From: Paraburkholderia diazotrophica
GTDB taxonomy: Bacteria > Pseudomonadota > Gammaproteobacteria > Burkholderiales > Burkholderiaceae
DNA length: 64,000 bases
Assembly (NCBI RefSeq): GCF_900108945.1
Contig: NZ_FNYE01000019.1
Coordinates: 62,001-126,000, forward strand
Direction: 5' to 3'
Shown: positions 1 through 9,317 of the stretch, piece after piece
Position numbering within the stretch: position 1 is the stretch's first letter
Layout: every line of letters starts with the position of its first letter
Position numbers and translations under genes: made by a program
Notes under the pieces: generated by a model
What the model saw: only the letters and a program-made list of their open reading frames with translations
Told to the model about the DNA's origin: nothing
Databases searched by the model: none

Positions 1-1255
1 CGAGGCGATCCGTTTCGCCGCGATATCCATTCACCTGTGCCCAGCCCGTGATGCCGGGTTTGATGCGGTAACGATGGATGTAGCCGGACACGACGTTCTG
101 ATACAGGTCGTCATGTTCGAGTGCGTGCGGACGCGGGCCAACGACCGACATCTCGCCGCGCAGCACGTTCAGGAATTGCGGCAACTCATCGAGGCTCGTG
201 CGACGCAGGAAGCCGCCGACGGCCGTGATGCGCGGATCGCCGCGTTTGGCCTGTTCGAGCACGCCCGCCTTCTGCTTGTGCAGACGCATCGTGCGGAACT
301 TGTAGATCGTGAAGACCCGGCCATCCGCGCCCTTGCGACGCTGCTTGAAGAACACGGGCCCCGGCGAACTCAGCTTCACTGCAATTGCGCAGCCAAGCAG
401 AATCGGGGAGATCGCCACGAGTGCGCAGAATGCAAACAGCCGATCGAAGATGTCCTTCTTCACCATTGCGTTCGGCGGCAACGGCGATGCTGCGAGATTG
501 ATCGTCGGCAGACCGACCAGGCTCATCACGCCGCCTTCGAACAATGCGAGCGTGCGCACGTCCGGCATGAAGCGGATGTTGATCAGATCGTTGCGAAACT
601 CGTTCACGAGTTTCAGGATCGTGCGCTCTTCGGCGAGCGGCAACGCGAGCCATACTTCGCTGATCTGCTGCTCGCGCACGTAGCTGGCAAATGACTTGTG
701 ATCGTCGAATGCGGGTACGTGCGGCAACGTCTCGGCCTCGGGGCGCAGATTGTAGATTGCCCGCGGCCGGAAGCCCGATGTCGTCTCGCTCTCCATCCGG
801 TGAATGATCTCGTTGCAGTGCTCTCCGCAAGCGGCCACCGCAACCGGCTGCAAATCCAGACCGGCATTGCGGGCACGGCCAAGCAACCTGTGCATCAGGA
901 GACGGAAGACGATCATCGAGCCGCCGGAAATACCCGTCCAGTATGCAAACCACAGACGCGACACGAAGTCGATGCGGTGGAGCGAGAACATCAGCGCCAA
1001 CGCGCACGCCTGCACGATCAGCCAGCCCAACGCCACCTGGCCCGCGAGCACGCGCTTCGAGCGCCCCCGCCACGACTCATAGACACCGAGCGCCGGAAAA
1101 ATCGCGAGCGAAAATGCCGCTGCAAAAGCGACAAACGCGAGATAAAACCCACGCTGCGAGACATCGTCGAACCGGATCTGCGACGCCACGAGCGCACCTG
1201 CCACGATCAAGGCGACGTCGAACACCCTCGCCAGTAGACCTGTCATTGCACGCAT
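1..1255 (-). CDS. Undecaprenyl-phosphate hexose-1-phosphate transferase (WcaJ/BceB-like), 3' end beyond window
   Basis: This inner-membrane enzyme starts a Wzy-dependent polysaccharide by moving a hexose-1-phosphate, usually glucose, from its UDP-sugar to undecaprenyl phosphate. About 418 codons are present; the family is about 465 long, so roughly the last 45 residues lie beyond position 1. The start ATG at 1255 follows AAGGGGG. The N-terminal part has hydrophobic helices (LLARVFDVALIVAGALVA, then FYLAFVAFAAAFSLAIF). The catalytic C-terminal domain shows YKFRTMR, SLDELPQFLNVL, VGPRPHA and PGITGWAQVNGYRGE, all family hallmarks. It lies 41 bp downstream of manC on the same strand, consistent with one transcription unit. 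The exact sugar cannot be read from sequence. Confidence 0.93.
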   Translation of the reverse strand, partial: MRAMTGLLARVFDVALIVAGALVASQIRFDDVSQRGFYLAFVAFAAAFSLAIFPALGVYESWRGRSKRVLAGQVALGWLIVQACALALMFSLHRIDFVSRLWFAYWTGISGGSMIVFRLLMHRLLGRARNAGLDLQPVAVAACGEHCNEIIHRMESETTSGFRPRAIYNLRPEAETLPHVPAFDDHKSFASYVREQQISEVWLALPLAEERTILKLVNEFRNDLINIRFMPDVRTLALFEGGVMSLVGLPTINLAASPLPPNAMVKKDIFDRLFAFCALVAISPILLGCAIAVKLSSPGPVFFKQRRKGADGRVFTIYKFRTMRLHKQKAGVLEQAKRGDPRITAVGGFLRRTSLDELPQFLNVLRGEMSVVGPRPHALEHDDLYQNVVSGYIHRYRIKPGITGWAQVNGYRGETDRL

Positions 1256-1296
1256 CACTACCCCCTTATTCATCACCCATGTGCAACACCCGTCGA

Positions 1297-2817
1297 TTAG
1301 TTGCAACGGCCGTACTGGTCGTCGAACCTGACGATGTCGTCTTCGCCGAGATAGGCGCCCGACTGGACCTCGATGATCTGAAGAGGTACATGTCCGGGAT
1401 TCTCCAGACGATGCCGCACGCCAAGGGGAATGAAGGTTGACTGATTTTCAGTGAGCAAGAACTGTTCTTCGCCGCGCGTGACCAGTGCGGTTCCGCTCAC
1501 GACGATCCAGTGCTCTGCCCGGTGATGATGCATTTGCAGCGACAGACGCGCGCCCGGACTCACGACGATCCGCTTGACCTGAAAGCGATCCCCGTTATCG
1601 ATCGAATCGTAAAAGCCCCAGGGGCGGCGTACTTTTCTATGGTTTTCCGCTTCCGGCGATTTCGTCTGCCGGATACGCGATACAAGTCCTTTGATGTTCT
1701 GCACGTGGGAGCGATCCGCCACGAGGACGGCATCGTCCGTCTCGACGACGACGAGACCGTTGGTGCCGACACATGCCACCAGCCGGCCGCCTTCGGAACG
1801 CGCATAAGTGGCCGTCGCGCCTTCCATCATCACGCGGCCGTTCGCGACGTTGCCGAACTCGTCCTTGTCCATGGCCTCCCACACTGCGTCCCACGAGCCG
1901 AGATCGGACCAGCCTGCTTCGAGCGGCACCACGACACCCGTGAACGGCGAGCCCTCTTTGCCGAGTTGCTCCATCACCGCATAGTCGATCGAATCAGACG
2001 GGCAACGCTCGAACTCGTCCACACCAGGCGTGATGTACACGTCGTCGCGCTTCGCGTTCGCATGGGCCTCGACACACGCCGCATGCATCTCGGGCTGAAA
2101 GCGCTTGAGCGCGTCAAGCCACACGGAAGCGCGCACGACGAACATGCCGCTGTTCCACCAGTAACTGCCCGACGCAACATATTCAGCGGCGAGTTCTGCT
2201 GCGGGCTTTTCGACAAAGCGGTCGATTTGATGCGCGCCGTTCTTGAGCGGCGCGCCAAGGCGGATATAGCCGAAGCCGGTATCGGCACGCGTCGGCGGCA
2301 CGCCCAGGGTTGCGATCACGCCCTCTGCCTGCGCAAGCTGCGCAGCCTGTTCGATCGCCGCCTGCAAAGCCGCTATGTCGGCGATCGCATGGTCTGCGGG
2401 CATCGCCACGAGGATGGGGTCGTCGCCGTCGGTGCTGGCTGCCAACGCAGCGAGCGTCAATGCAGGCGCGGTGTCGCGACGCGCGGGCTCGACGACGATG
2501 CGCGGCTTCACTTCGCATTGCTGAGCCTGCTCGCGAGTCGCAAACGAATGCTCTGCGCCGCACACGATCACGGGCTCGGCCGCCACGTCCCATGCTTTCG
2601 CGAAGCCATCCATTCGCTTCATCGTCGCTTGCAGCAGTGACTGATCGCCGACGACACCGATCAGTTGCTTCGGATACTGCTCGCGTGACACAGGCCACAA
2701 ACGTGTACCCGATCCACCCGCGAGAATGACCTGCACCAGCCGCCGGCAATCCGCAGCGGGTTCAGCGACAGCTGTTGCAACGGCGTGTTGTTCTACATTC
2801 ATCGTTTGTTTGTTCAC
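1297..2817 (-). CDS. manC: Bifunctional mannose-1-phosphate guanylyltransferase / mannose-6-phosphate isomerase
   Basis: The protein makes GDP-mannose (mannose-1-P + GTP) and, through its C-terminal domain, can interconvert mannose-6-P and fructose-6-P, feeding mannose or derived sugars to the adjacent glycosyltransferases. The nucleotidyltransferase signature AGGSGTRLWPVSR lies near residues 32-45 and FVEKP lies mid-domain. The cupin-type isomerase domain occupies the last ~110 residues (RPWGFYDSID, QMHHHRAEHW, PLGVRHRLENPG). I chose GTG at 2817 because AGGGAG sits six bases upstream; this gives 506 residues. An ATG at 2802 and a longer frame starting at 2859 are alternatives. Upstream is a long control region with two inverted repeats. 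Confidence 0.95.
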   Translation of the reverse strand: MNKQTMNVEQHAVATAVAEPAADCRRLVQVILAGGSGTRLWPVSREQYPKQLIGVVGDQSLLQATMKRMDGFAKAWDVAAEPVIVCGAEHSFATREQAQQCEVKPRIVVEPARRDTAPALTLAALAASTDGDDPILVAMPADHAIADIAALQAAIEQAAQLAQAEGVIATLGVPPTRADTGFGYIRLGAPLKNGAHQIDRFVEKPAAELAAEYVASGSYWWNSGMFVVRASVWLDALKRFQPEMHAACVEAHANAKRDDVYITPGVDEFERCPSDSIDYAVMEQLGKEGSPFTGVVVPLEAGWSDLGSWDAVWEAMDKDEFGNVANGRVMMEGATATYARSEGGRLVACVGTNGLVVVETDDAVLVADRSHVQNIKGLVSRIRQTKSPEAENHRKVRRPWGFYDSIDNGDRFQVKRIVVSPGARLSLQMHHHRAEHWIVVSGTALVTRGEEQFLLTENQSTFIPLGVRHRLENPGHVPLQIIEVQSGAYLGEDDIVRFDDQYGRCN

Positions 2818-3550
2818 TTCAATCTCCCTGGCATTGAAGTCCATTCTCATCGTTCGCACGAAAGAACGTCGCAGGACCGGACAAGCGTCGCTTTAACTAC
2901 ACATCGTGGGCGTGTGCCTGATTCAGGCAGCGACGCCACAGCTTGATGGGCGAAGATCGCATCAAGCAGAGTTGTACGAATGATCGACGGACGATCGTTC
3001 GTTACGGTGCCCTGCTTTCACGATCTTGCAATGTGAACGGAAAATGTTCTCGACCGATAACGAAAACACCATCCCGCGGACGTTTTGATAGCGACCCGAG
3101 GTCACGACATTCAATTCGACCTGTATCGATGATAGACAGGTTGCGCTGCGCATCAGCACCGCTGGCGCGAACAGTTGAACTTATGGCCCCGCCCGCTGAA
3201 GCTTCGAATATCGGCCACCCGCTCCCCGAGTTATCTTTTTTACTAATTGTGTCCGGCGTGGAAATCGACCTCTGTTCGTGGTACTTTTCAGCGAGCGCGG
3301 CGCTATTGTCTTCTCCGTGAAGCGAGCATGACAGCTTGTGCCGCCTCACATATCTGCGCAAATCCTGCCACAGCAGACGTGCTCCGAACGCTGGCATCAA
3401 TACTGCACGTCAAGTCTGTACGCAATTCTTCTGCGGCAAGCCGATCGTAATGCGATCACCTGCCGCTTCGCAGTTTCATCCTCTTACAAGTTGATTGATG
3501 ACGGTCGGGCAGTCGTCAATGGAAGTGCATTTTTAATCGCGAGAGTCGAC
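2818..3550. promoter_or_regulatory. Divergent manC / wzy intergenic control region
   Basis: About 730 bp separate the divergent starts of manC and wzy. No convincing gene lies here; reading frames running through it lack polysaccharide-family similarity and good codon use. The stretch contains two adjacent inverted repeats (2941-2967 and 2976-3002, listed separately) closer to manC. Promoters for both directions should be here, but I cannot assign -35/-10 boxes with confidence. The wzy frame is open back to 3338, so a start earlier than 3551 cannot be fully excluded. Confidence 0.6.
2941..3002. repeat. Two adjacent inverted repeats, candidate operators
   Basis: GCTTGAT (2941-2947) pairs perfectly with ATCAAGC (2961-2967). 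Just after it, ACGAATGATCG (2976-2986) pairs at 10 of 11 positions with CGATCGTTCGT (2992-3002) across a 5-base spacer. The second has the size and symmetry of a dimeric regulator site. Neither arm is followed by a T-run, which argues against terminators. The position between divergent biosynthetic genes fits an operator; the protein that binds is unknown. Confidence 0.5.
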
Positions 3551-4861
3551 ATGGCTTACATATCGTTACTTGCGCTATTTATGACGGTGACTAACCTGGT
3601 ACCGATTAGCGCAGTGGGCTTTGTCCCGATCATTCTTTGCGCGTGGCGTTTCTTTGGACGCAGTTATCCCTCGTTCTTCGCACCGCTGACGGCACTTACG
3701 CTGTTCGCGCTCATCTCGACGCTGCTCTATAACCCGCACTCGCTGACCGAGTTCGAGTTCTATCGACGCGACGGTAACTTTTTCATCTCCTATGCGCCAT
3801 TTTTTGCCGGTTGCGTGTACGCGCACCGCTTCGACCTGAACAAGATCTTCCGTTCGTTCTTCATCTGCGCGGTGGTCGCCAATATTCCGCCGTACCTCGT
3901 TTATCTCGCGCAAAACGGACTGTTGGCCATCTTCAAGCATCCCGACGACAGCTTCGGCAGTTTCTTCATCGCGCGTAATGCGGCAGGCGGCTTTCTCGCG
4001 ATGCTGTTCTGCCTAGGCATCGCCTGCTACCTTCAGGAACGCAGCAAGCTGCTCCTGTCGATGCTCCTCCTCAATTTCCTGATGCTGTTCTCGACTTACA
4101 GCCGGGGTTCGCTGCTCGGCGCGATGGCCGTCTTGCCGTACCTGTATTTCGGACGCAAGCGCTGGATGCTCGCGACGTTGATGAGCGCCCTCGTCATCGC
4201 GTCGGTTGCCATGGCGATGTATCACATAAGACCGAACGTCAATTACATGGGCTACACATTCAGCATCCAGAATTCGGATGCGAAGGTCGCGAATCTCGAC
4301 ATCCGGTACGAATGGCTCTGGCCACGCGCGCTGACGTACTTCCGTCAGAGCCCGATCGTGGGCATGGGCTTCGGTTCGTTCGACGATCAGGTCCGCAATG
4401 TCGTATCGTATTTCGGCCTGCTGGGCGTGCCTTCGGATATCGTGGTCGAGCACAGCGACTCGCACGCGCACAACTCGTATCTGAACTTCCTCGCGGAACT
4501 TGGCCTGGTCGGGCTGTTCCTGCTGCTGGCGTTCTACTGGAAGCTCATCAAGTGGAGCCAGGATGGCGCCGCCTATAGCGCATTGAGGGATGCGGGGCGG
4601 AACTTCGCGGGGTTCCGCTTCGTCGAAGTTTCCTCGGTATGCCTGCTCGTGATGGCGGCCACCGAACACCGGCTTGTCACGCCGTCGAACGTTCTGATCC
4701 TCTCCCTCGTCGTTTCACTTCTTCTTGCCGCGCGCTCCGAGCGCGCCCCGGTTCAGCAAAATCGCCCGGTGCTGAATCCGAGGCCCGTCGTGCCGACTCC
4801 ACCCTCCCGGGCTATTCCAGGACATGTTGCTCGAACACGGAATCAACCTGAGCGGATTTGA
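3551..4861 (+). CDS. Wzy-type polysaccharide polymerase (O-antigen ligase/polymerase family)
   Basis: This is a polytopic inner-membrane protein that would join lipid-linked repeat units in the periplasm. From the ATG at 3551 it is 436 residues, usual for Wzy. Many hydrophobic segments are visible, for example YISLLALFMTVTNLVPIS at the N-terminus and GLVGLFLLLAFYWKL near the C-terminus. The C-terminal periplasmic loop HSDSHAHNSYLNFLAELGL matches the Wzy_C pattern. The start is uncertain: the ribosome binding site is weak and the frame is open upstream to 3338. The last 38 bases overlap the following PAP2 gene, so the two are translationally linked. The pair is oriented against the rest of the cluster. 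Confidence 0.88.
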   Translation: MAYISLLALFMTVTNLVPISAVGFVPIILCAWRFFGRSYPSFFAPLTALTLFALISTLLYNPHSLTEFEFYRRDGNFFISYAPFFAGCVYAHRFDLNKIFRSFFICAVVANIPPYLVYLAQNGLLAIFKHPDDSFGSFFIARNAAGGFLAMLFCLGIACYLQERSKLLLSMLLLNFLMLFSTYSRGSLLGAMAVLPYLYFGRKRWMLATLMSALVIASVAMAMYHIRPNVNYMGYTFSIQNSDAKVANLDIRYEWLWPRALTYFRQSPIVGMGFGSFDDQVRNVVSYFGLLGVPSDIVVEHSDSHAHNSYLNFLAELGLVGLFLLLAFYWKLIKWSQDGAAYSALRDAGRNFAGFRFVEVSSVCLLVMAATEHRLVTPSNVLILSLVVSLLLAARSERAPVQQNRPVLNPRPVVPTPPSRAIPGHVARTRNQPERI

Positions 4862-5519
4862 TCGCACCGATATGTGGATGATCTTTACCAATATCGGCGA
4901 TGCAGCGCTAACCGTACCCGTAGCCATGCTGTGCGCAGCATGGCTTGCGAGGGTCGACGTGGTGCTCGCATGCCGATGGATTCTCGCGCTGACCTGCGGA
5001 ATGGCGCTGGTCGGCGCGACCAAAGTTCTCTATTCGACGTGGGGGATAGCGCTGCCGCTTGGCCACTTCCGCGTGATCAGCGGGCACACGATGCTCTCCA
5101 CTGCCGTGTGGATCGTGACCATCGCCTTGCTGGCGAAATGGTGGCGCCAACCGCCTTCGGCGGGCATTGTGATGGGTCTGCTGATCGGAGCCCTGACGGG
5201 CTACTCGCGCGTATTCGATCACTCGCACTCGGTGATGGAAGTGATCGTCGGCTGGGTGGTCGGTGTGATCGCTGCCGCGTGGTTCTTGCGAACCGCGTTG
5301 CACGTGGAGTTCAAGAAGTTTCGGCCGATCTGGGCGACATTGAGTCTGCTCGCCGTGTCAACCGTGGCCTACGGGCACAAGGCGCCGCTTCAGGACATCA
5401 TCGATGCGAAGTCGGAGGTGATTCGCGGACATGCGCCCACGGTCAAATGCGCGCTGTCCAGTATGCGTCCTCTGTCCACACTGGGAGGACGGCTATCCTC
5501 CCGCCTACGTTCCGATTAA
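4824..5519 (+). CDS. PAP2-family lipid phosphatase of the exopolysaccharide cluster
   Basis: This is a membrane phosphatase of 231 residues, probably acting on undecaprenyl pyrophosphate or another polyprenyl or lipid phosphate released during polymerization. The PAP2 motifs are present in order: KVLYSTWG, then ISGHTMLS (near residues 90-97), then SRVFDHSHSVMEVIVGW. Between and after these lie hydrophobic helices. The start overlaps the end of wzy by 38 bp, indicating co-expression. A later ATG at 4872 is possible but lacks a ribosome binding site. The substrate is inferred from location only. Confidence 0.85.
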   Translation: MLLEHGINLSGFDRTDMWMIFTNIGDAALTVPVAMLCAAWLARVDVVLACRWILALTCGMALVGATKVLYSTWGIALPLGHFRVISGHTMLSTAVWIVTIALLAKWWRQPPSAGIVMGLLIGALTGYSRVFDHSHSVMEVIVGWVVGVIAAAWFLRTALHVEFKKFRPIWATLSLLAVSTVAYGHKAPLQDIIDAKSEVIRGHAPTVKCALSSMRPLSTLGGRLSSRLRSD

Positions 5520-5523
5520 GCCA

Positions 5524-5551
5524 GCTTTGCGGATCAAGCTTTGCGGATCAA
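5524..5551. repeat. Perfect 14-bp tandem duplication
   Basis: GCTTTGCGGATCAA occurs twice head to tail (5524-5537 and 5538-5551) in the short gap between the convergent PAP2 and glycosyltransferase genes. The second copy covers the stop codon of the glycosyltransferase. It looks like a simple slippage duplication. Confidence 0.85.
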
Positions 5552-6732
5552 GCCAACTGGTGATGGTGTTCGTCGTCGCGCGCGTGTTCCTTCATCGCAT
5601 ACGGCGCTGTGCGATCGACGAATTCATCGGGCAGGCGTGCGTCGACGAACGACATCAACGCTCTCTTGAACTTCTCTGACGAGAAGCGTTCGGCGTTCTT
5701 CCGGCATACGCGCGCGTCAAAGAGGTGCGCATTCTCTTCAAAACGGGTCACGGCCTCGAGTAGCGATTCCTCTGTCTGCTCGCCGAAAAAGACACCCGTG
5801 GGCCGCTCAAGCGGCAGTCCCATCACGGATTCGAGCGCGCCCCCTCTGCCATATGCAATGACGGGCGTGCCGCAAGCCTGCGCCTCTACGACGGAGATGC
5901 CGAAATCCTCTTCCGCCGCAAACACGAATGCACGCGCACGCTGCAGATGATCGACCAGCACATCGAACGGCTGATGACCCATGATCGTCACGTTGTCGCC
6001 CGCGGCCGCCTTGATCTTCTTCATCTCCGGTCCATCGCCGATCACGACCAGGCGGCGTTCGGGCGTCTGTGAAAACGCCTTGACGATCAGATCGATACGC
6101 TTGTACGGCACCATCCGGGACGCCGTCACGTAGAAATCGTCCTTGTGCTCGCGCAGCCGCATGTTGCTCAGATCGACGGGAGGATAGATCACCGTCGCAT
6201 CGCGTTGATAGGCTTTTCTGATTCGCCGCGCAATGAACTGCGAATTCGCGAGCAGATAGTCGACGCCGTTCGCCGAACGCGAATCCCAGCCGCGTATGTA
6301 GTGCAACAGCATGCGAGCCAGAACCGACTTCAAGCCTGCCGTCAGATGCGACTCACGCAAGTACTGATGTTGAAGATCCCACGCATAGCGTATCGGCGAA
6401 TGAACGTAGCTGACGTGCAGCTGGTTCGGACCCGTCAACACGCCTTTAGCAACGGCATGCGAGCTGGAGATGACGAGATCGTAGCCCGAGAGATCGAGTT
6501 GTTCGATCGCAATCGGCATCAACGGCAAGTACGCGCGATAGCGCTTCCGTGCAAACGGCATTCGCTGAATGAACGACGTCGCGACGGATTTTCCTTTGAC
6601 GCACTTGCGGTCTTCCAGAAAATCGACGATGGAAAACAGGTCCGCGTTCGGAAAGCACTCGATGATGTTCTCCAATACTTTTTCGGCACCGCCCGATACC
6701 ACCAACCAATCGTGAACAATCGCAACTTTCAC
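5548..6732 (-). CDS. GT4-family glycosyltransferase (exopolysaccharide assembly)
   Basis: This is a 394-residue cytoplasmic or membrane-associated retaining glycosyltransferase of the GT-B fold. The N-terminus MKVAIVHDWLVVSGGAEKV is typical of group-1 transferases such as WbaZ-like mannosyltransferases. The donor-binding half has ASRMVPYKRIDLIVKAFS, VVIGDGPE and the EX7E region in EEDFGISVVEAQACGTPVIA (two Glu seven residues apart). It should add one sugar, plausibly mannose given the linked manC, to the lipid-linked repeat. A short His-rich tail ends the protein. It is the last gene of the long minus-strand run and converges on the PAP2 gene. Donor and linkage are not readable. Confidence 0.9.
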   Translation of the reverse strand: MKVAIVHDWLVVSGGAEKVLENIIECFPNADLFSIVDFLEDRKCVKGKSVATSFIQRMPFARKRYRAYLPLMPIAIEQLDLSGYDLVISSSHAVAKGVLTGPNQLHVSYVHSPIRYAWDLQHQYLRESHLTAGLKSVLARMLLHYIRGWDSRSANGVDYLLANSQFIARRIRKAYQRDATVIYPPVDLSNMRLREHKDDFYVTASRMVPYKRIDLIVKAFSQTPERRLVVIGDGPEMKKIKAAAGDNVTIMGHQPFDVLVDHLQRARAFVFAAEEDFGISVVEAQACGTPVIAYGRGGALESVMGLPLERPTGVFFGEQTEESLLEAVTRFEENAHLFDARVCRKNAERFSSEKFKRALMSFVDARLPDEFVDRTAPYAMKEHARDDEHHHQLA

Positions 6733-6850
6733 TTCGACCTCCTGTGCTCGTTCGGTCCGCCTGTTCTTACGCTCTTCATAAGCACCGACGCATGTTGCAA
6801 CACCATTGATAATTCACCCCCGACGCGGCAAAACATCTGACGCGTCAATA

Positions 6851-8167
6851 TCATTCGTCTTTGCCCGTTCCAGCATGCGGCTTGGCCCATGCCATCCGTG
6901 CCATTATTTCCATCGCGCGGCCCGCTCCCGGCAGCAGCGTGACGAGTTGCAGACGCACCATGATCGTCAGCAGCATCACCGAAAGCGATAGTTCACCAAT
7001 TACACGGGCAAACGCCATGCCTTCTGCCCCAAATCGCGGCGCGAGCCACAGCGCCGAGCCAAGATTTGCGATGCCCGCCGCAGCACCCGCGATTGCAAGC
7101 ACTCGATCTTTCCTTCGTGGAACAAATACATAGAAGGCCGCGAATTCGTTGAACGCTGCAAACGGGAACATCCATGCAAAGCACTGCAATACCCGTGCGC
7201 TAGGCGTGAACGCTTGTCCAAGGATCAGTGGCAGCACCAACGGCGACAATGCCAGCGCGCCGCAGAAAACCAGCAACCCGTAACCGAGCAGCAACATTGC
7301 ACCGCGTCGCGTGGTGGCGTGCGCACCCGCCTTGTCGCCCTGCGCAAGCTGGCGGGAGATCGTGGGGATGAACACCTGTCCCGCAGGTCCCATCAGCGCC
7401 AGTGCGATCGTCGCGAAACGTTCAGCGGCGCCGAAATAGCCGACCTGTGCCGGAGTCGACAACAGCGTCAGCAGATAAGTCGATGACGCCGTCAGCACGA
7501 CAGAACCCGATGAATAGCAGAAGAGCATCGTCGAGTTCTTGATCAGCGGAACGATGCCCGACAGCGACAGGTGCGGCCGGCCCAGTTGAAACGTCGCGAG
7601 GCCATAGGAGATCGCGGCCGACGCGATGCCCGCGACGAACAGGCTCGCGACAACCCATATCGAGTCCGCAGGCCCTTTGACGAGGCTCAGCACGAGCGCG
7701 AGACTCAGCGCGAAGCCGAACACCTCGATCATGATCGGCGTTCTGAAGTGCTGACGGCCCTGGTAGAGCCAGCCGAGATTCAATGCGGACACGATGCCGA
7801 GGAGCGTCGCCAGCACGCCGATCAAAGGCCGCTCCGCCAACGCTGGCGAGCACATCGTCGCGATGAGCCCCACGGCCCCACCCAACACGCCCAACGCGAG
7901 GCGCGCGCTGACATGCAGCGAGTAGATGGCGTTGCATTCGTTCGTGTCTTGCGCCTTGGAAACTTCGCGCATGCCGACGAACGTGAACCCGTAGCTGACG
8001 AGCATCCAGATCACGTTCATCAGCGACATGGCAGCGAGCACGCGGCCATATTCCGCGACACCCAGCACGCGGCCGTAGAACGGCACGACAATGATGAGAT
8101 ACACGTATCTCATCAAGTATCCGCCGTAGACAAAGGCGATGACGTTAGCGCTCTTCTTACCGTCCAT
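6851..8167 (-). CDS. Wzx-type polysaccharide flippase
   Basis: This integral membrane protein of 438 residues belongs to the polysaccharide transporter (MOP) superfamily and would flip lipid-linked repeat units to the periplasm for Wzy. The N-terminus NVIAFVYGGYLMRYVYLI and LGVAEYGRVLAAMSL match the first helices of Wzx proteins. Around twelve hydrophobic stretches follow, including LGVLGGAVGLIATM and MLFCYSSGSVVLTASSTYLL. The ATG at 8167 follows AAAGAGGT and lies just past the stop of the upstream transferase gene. A longer frame from 8239 would overlap that gene and lacks a good ribosome binding site. Confidence 0.9.
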   Translation of the reverse strand: MDGKKSANVIAFVYGGYLMRYVYLIIVVPFYGRVLGVAEYGRVLAAMSLMNVIWMLVSYGFTFVGMREVSKAQDTNECNAIYSLHVSARLALGVLGGAVGLIATMCSPALAERPLIGVLATLLGIVSALNLGWLYQGRQHFRTPIMIEVFGFALSLALVLSLVKGPADSIWVVASLFVAGIASAAISYGLATFQLGRPHLSLSGIVPLIKNSTMLFCYSSGSVVLTASSTYLLTLLSTPAQVGYFGAAERFATIALALMGPAGQVFIPTISRQLAQGDKAGAHATTRRGAMLLLGYGLLVFCGALALSPLVLPLILGQAFTPSARVLQCFAWMFPFAAFNEFAAFYVFVPRRKDRVLAIAGAAAGIANLGSALWLAPRFGAEGMAFARVIGELSLSVMLLTIMVRLQLVTLLPGAGRAMEIMARMAWAKPHAGTGKDE

Positions 8168-8207
8168 ACCGACCTCTTTGATTTCGTCGATGCCGCATGG
8201 CGGTCTC

Positions 8208-9287
8208 CTAACGCTCGACCGCGGCGCTACGACGCGCAAGCGGATTGGTGATGTACCGGACCACGTAGTTGGAGAGCGGTGAATACGGCAACAGGCAGAG
8301 GCTCGACAGAAAAAGCGTTCCCGCCTTCTTTTTCAGGCTCCAGAAAGGATTGGCGACGATCGAGTACCGATAGTCATAGGACTCGTTGATCGCCCAGCGC
8401 CAGCGTGTCGTCAATGGCGCCTGATAGAGGTTCGAGCAGAAATAGGCCTTCTCATGTGCGAAATCGTGAAATGACATCGGCAGTTCCCGATTAAGCCGCG
8501 CACGGGCGAGCTCACGCAATGTCGCCCACCGCGCCTTGAATGCCTTCGGCGCCTTCGTCAATTGCTCAGAGTTCGCAAACGACACACTCGATTCATTGGC
8601 ACGTTGATGAACGCGATACGCGCCGAGCGAACGGGGCACCATCGCAACGGGTCCCACCAGGGCGACGCCATAGATCGCGTAGAAGTCGGCGCCATAGCGG
8701 TTGACGGCCGTTTCGGGAACCGGAAACAGCTTTTTTAGCGCGCGCACGCAGTAGGCATTGCCCGATGCAGGCGGCGACGGATACAGCCAGCCGCCCATCA
8801 GCAAGGTGCCGCAATCGGTCGGCGGCACGGAGTGCGGAACGTAGGCGCCCGTCTGCTTGCCCTCCAGGTCGATCACATCGAGGCGGAATTGCACCTTCGC
8901 CACGTCGCTGCTCTCGAACATGCGCATCACTTCCGACACGGCGCCCGGGTAGAGCACATCGTCCGAGTCGAGGAAGAGTACATACTCCGTGTCGGCGAGT
9001 TCGAGTCCGAGGTTATAGGCGGACACCTGGCCGCCGTTCTCCTTGAAGACAGCGGATATGCGCGAGCCGTAACTCTCGATGATCGCGCGCGAACCATCCG
9101 TCGAGCCATCGTCGATGACGATCACTCGCGTGCCCGGATAGTCCTGGTTCAACGACGAGTCGATCGCCTCGGCAATAAAGCGCTCGTAGTTATAGTTGCA
9201 AATAACGATGGCCATCTGTTTCATGGGATCTCGCGGCGATAGGTTGAATCCGTCGATGCTCAAATCTTCTCTCTCGGTAATCGGCAC
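8208..9287 (-). CDS. GT2-family glycosyltransferase
   Basis: This is an inverting GT-A transferase of 359 residues. The fold signature is clear: MAIVICNYNYERFIAEAIDS, then VIVIDDGSTDGSRAII, then the metal-binding LFLDSDDVLYPGAV. The C-terminal part (about residues 230-340) lacks obvious extra domains. It probably adds one sugar of the repeat unit on the cytoplasmic face. The first codon is GTG at 9287 behind GTGAGG. An ATG at 9224 directly before the fold begins is an equally good biological start. It lies 30 bp downstream of the glycoside hydrolase gene and ends 40 bp before wzx. Confidence 0.88.
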   Translation of the reverse strand: MPITEREDLSIDGFNLSPRDPMKQMAIVICNYNYERFIAEAIDSSLNQDYPGTRVIVIDDGSTDGSRAIIESYGSRISAVFKENGGQVSAYNLGLELADTEYVLFLDSDDVLYPGAVSEVMRMFESSDVAKVQFRLDVIDLEGKQTGAYVPHSVPPTDCGTLLMGGWLYPSPPASGNAYCVRALKKLFPVPETAVNRYGADFYAIYGVALVGPVAMVPRSLGAYRVHQRANESSVSFANSEQLTKAPKAFKARWATLRELARARLNRELPMSFHDFAHEKAYFCSNLYQAPLTTRWRWAINESYDYRYSIVANPFWSLKKKAGTLFLSSLCLLPYSPLSNYVVRYITNPLARRSAAVER

Positions 9288-9317
9288 TATTGCCTCACCG
9301 ATAAAAAACTGCGCGTC

